Origin: UBA4427 sp046351135
GTDB taxonomy: Bacteria > Myxococcota_A > UBA9160 > UBA4427
NCBI GenBank assembly: GCA_046351135.1
Contig: JAXLZA010000004.1
Coordinates: 124,001-188,000 of the forward strand
Direction: 5' to 3'
DNA length: 64,000 nucleotides
Shown here: positions 63,781-64,000 of the stretch, in pieces
Position numbering within the stretch: the stretch's first letter is position 1
Layout: each line of letters starts with the position of its first letter
Position numbers and translations under genes: made by a program
Notes under the pieces: model-generated
The model's input: the letters and a program-made list of their open reading frames with translations, nothing else
Databases searched by the model: none
Told to the model about the DNA's origin: nothing

Positions 63781-64000
63781 CTAGCGGAAGATGCCCTCGC
63801 ACAGGTCGCTCGCGAAGTGGACCCGCAGCCCGAGGATCGCCGGGGCGATCATCCAGGGAAGGTTGAAGGCCAGGTAGTAGGCGGTGTTCGGCGGCGGGTG
63901 GGGACCGAGGAAGGTCTGCACGAAGTAGAAGAACATGTTGGTCACCGCCGCCCCCGCGTAGACGAGCCCGAGCGGCCGGAGCCAGGGCCGCAGCCGCACG
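63781..64000 (-). CDS. partial membrane protein of unknown function (runs off the window)
   Basis: C-terminal 72 or more residues on the minus strand; the 5' part may lie beyond the right edge, and the GTG near 63999 may be internal. Two hydrophobic helices (LGLVYAGAAVTNMFFYFVQT and AYYLAFNLPWMIAPAILGLR) and a short tail are visible. No family was recognised with confidence. Confidence 0.55.
   Translation of the reverse strand, partial: VRLRPWLRPLGLVYAGAAVTNMFFYFVQTFLGPHPPPNTAYYLAFNLPWMIAPAILGLRVHFASDLCEGIFR

Overview
The window is very GC-rich chromosomal DNA from a Gram-negative bacterium. The outer membrane is implied by a TonB-dependent receptor, an OmpA-type lipoprotein and a Pga exopolysaccharide operon. 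The gene set (plasmanylethanolamine desaturase of the CarF/PEDS1 type, WS/DGAT acyltransferase, FHA and long modular lipoprotein or cytochrome genes, CaiB/BaiF CoA-transferases, amidohydrolases) fits an environmental lipid-metabolising member of the former Deltaproteobacteria, such as Myxococcota. That placement is inference, because no rRNA or other phylogenetic marker is present. No tRNA, CRISPR array, insertion sequence, prophage or plasmid gene was seen. Coding density is high, genes are packed in short operons with 4-14 base overlaps, and GTG/TTG starts are common. Almost all other long open frames are antisense shadows created by the GC-rich third codon position.

Layout. 0.3-5.5 kb: a TonB-dependent receptor divergent from lutABC (L-lactate oxidation). 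5.8-10.7 kb: a membrane-anchored spermidine-synthase-like protein, a DUF1232 protein and a FabF-type ketosynthase. 10.9-13 kb: a secreted Pro/Gly/His-rich protein, then the CarF/PEDS1 desaturase overlapping a membrane protein. 13-17 kb (minus): a tight operon of a haem c protein, an atypical GTP cyclohydrolase II and a SIS-creatininase fusion. 17-19.6 kb: a ferric-reductase-like membrane protein, a FabH-like ketosynthase and an FHA protein. 19.7-23.9 kb: an ABC exporter of the YbbA-YbbP type divergent from a TesA-like esterase. 23.9-26.7 kb: a PAP2/haloperoxidase-like protein and a quinone oxidoreductase. 26.9-32.2 kb: an SRPBCC protein, aldehyde dehydrogenase, glutamine-synthetase-like ligase, iron alcohol dehydrogenase and YaeQ. 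32.3-35.7 kb: a VWA/OmpA lipoprotein, an AI-2E family transporter and a BKACE (DUF849) enzyme. 35.8-41.7 kb: N-acyl-D-amino-acid deacylase-like and amidohydrolase-2 enzymes and a tandem CaiB/BaiF protein. 41.8-44.3 kb: a Na/Ca exchanger, MgtC-like protein and tandem Usp protein. 44.7-49.8 kb: one 1695-residue secreted mosaic protein. 49.8-57 kb: SRPBCC and SDR genes, pgaBCD and a WS/DGAT. 57-64 kb: HIT, MFS, SelO, alpha/beta hydrolase, hotdog-like protein, a heavily frameshifted Sua5 gene, a GST fragment and a membrane protein running off the end.

The two most interesting loci are the mosaic protein at 44.7-49.8 kb and the operon at 13-17 kb. The mosaic protein joins a galactose-oxidase-type copper radical site (Cys, two Tyr, two His conserved) to two c-type haem motifs. 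In the operon, the cyclohydrolase lacks the usual active-site Tyr and is followed by a creatininase-family enzyme, which suggests a formylaminopyrimidine (FAPy) pathway outside riboflavin synthesis.

Quality caveat: at least four genes carry frameshifts, most explainable as one base missing from a short G/C run (about 7048, 16780, 22880/22937, and several in 62.68-63.2 kb). Since the protein families continue in the other frame, assembly indels are more likely than gene decay.
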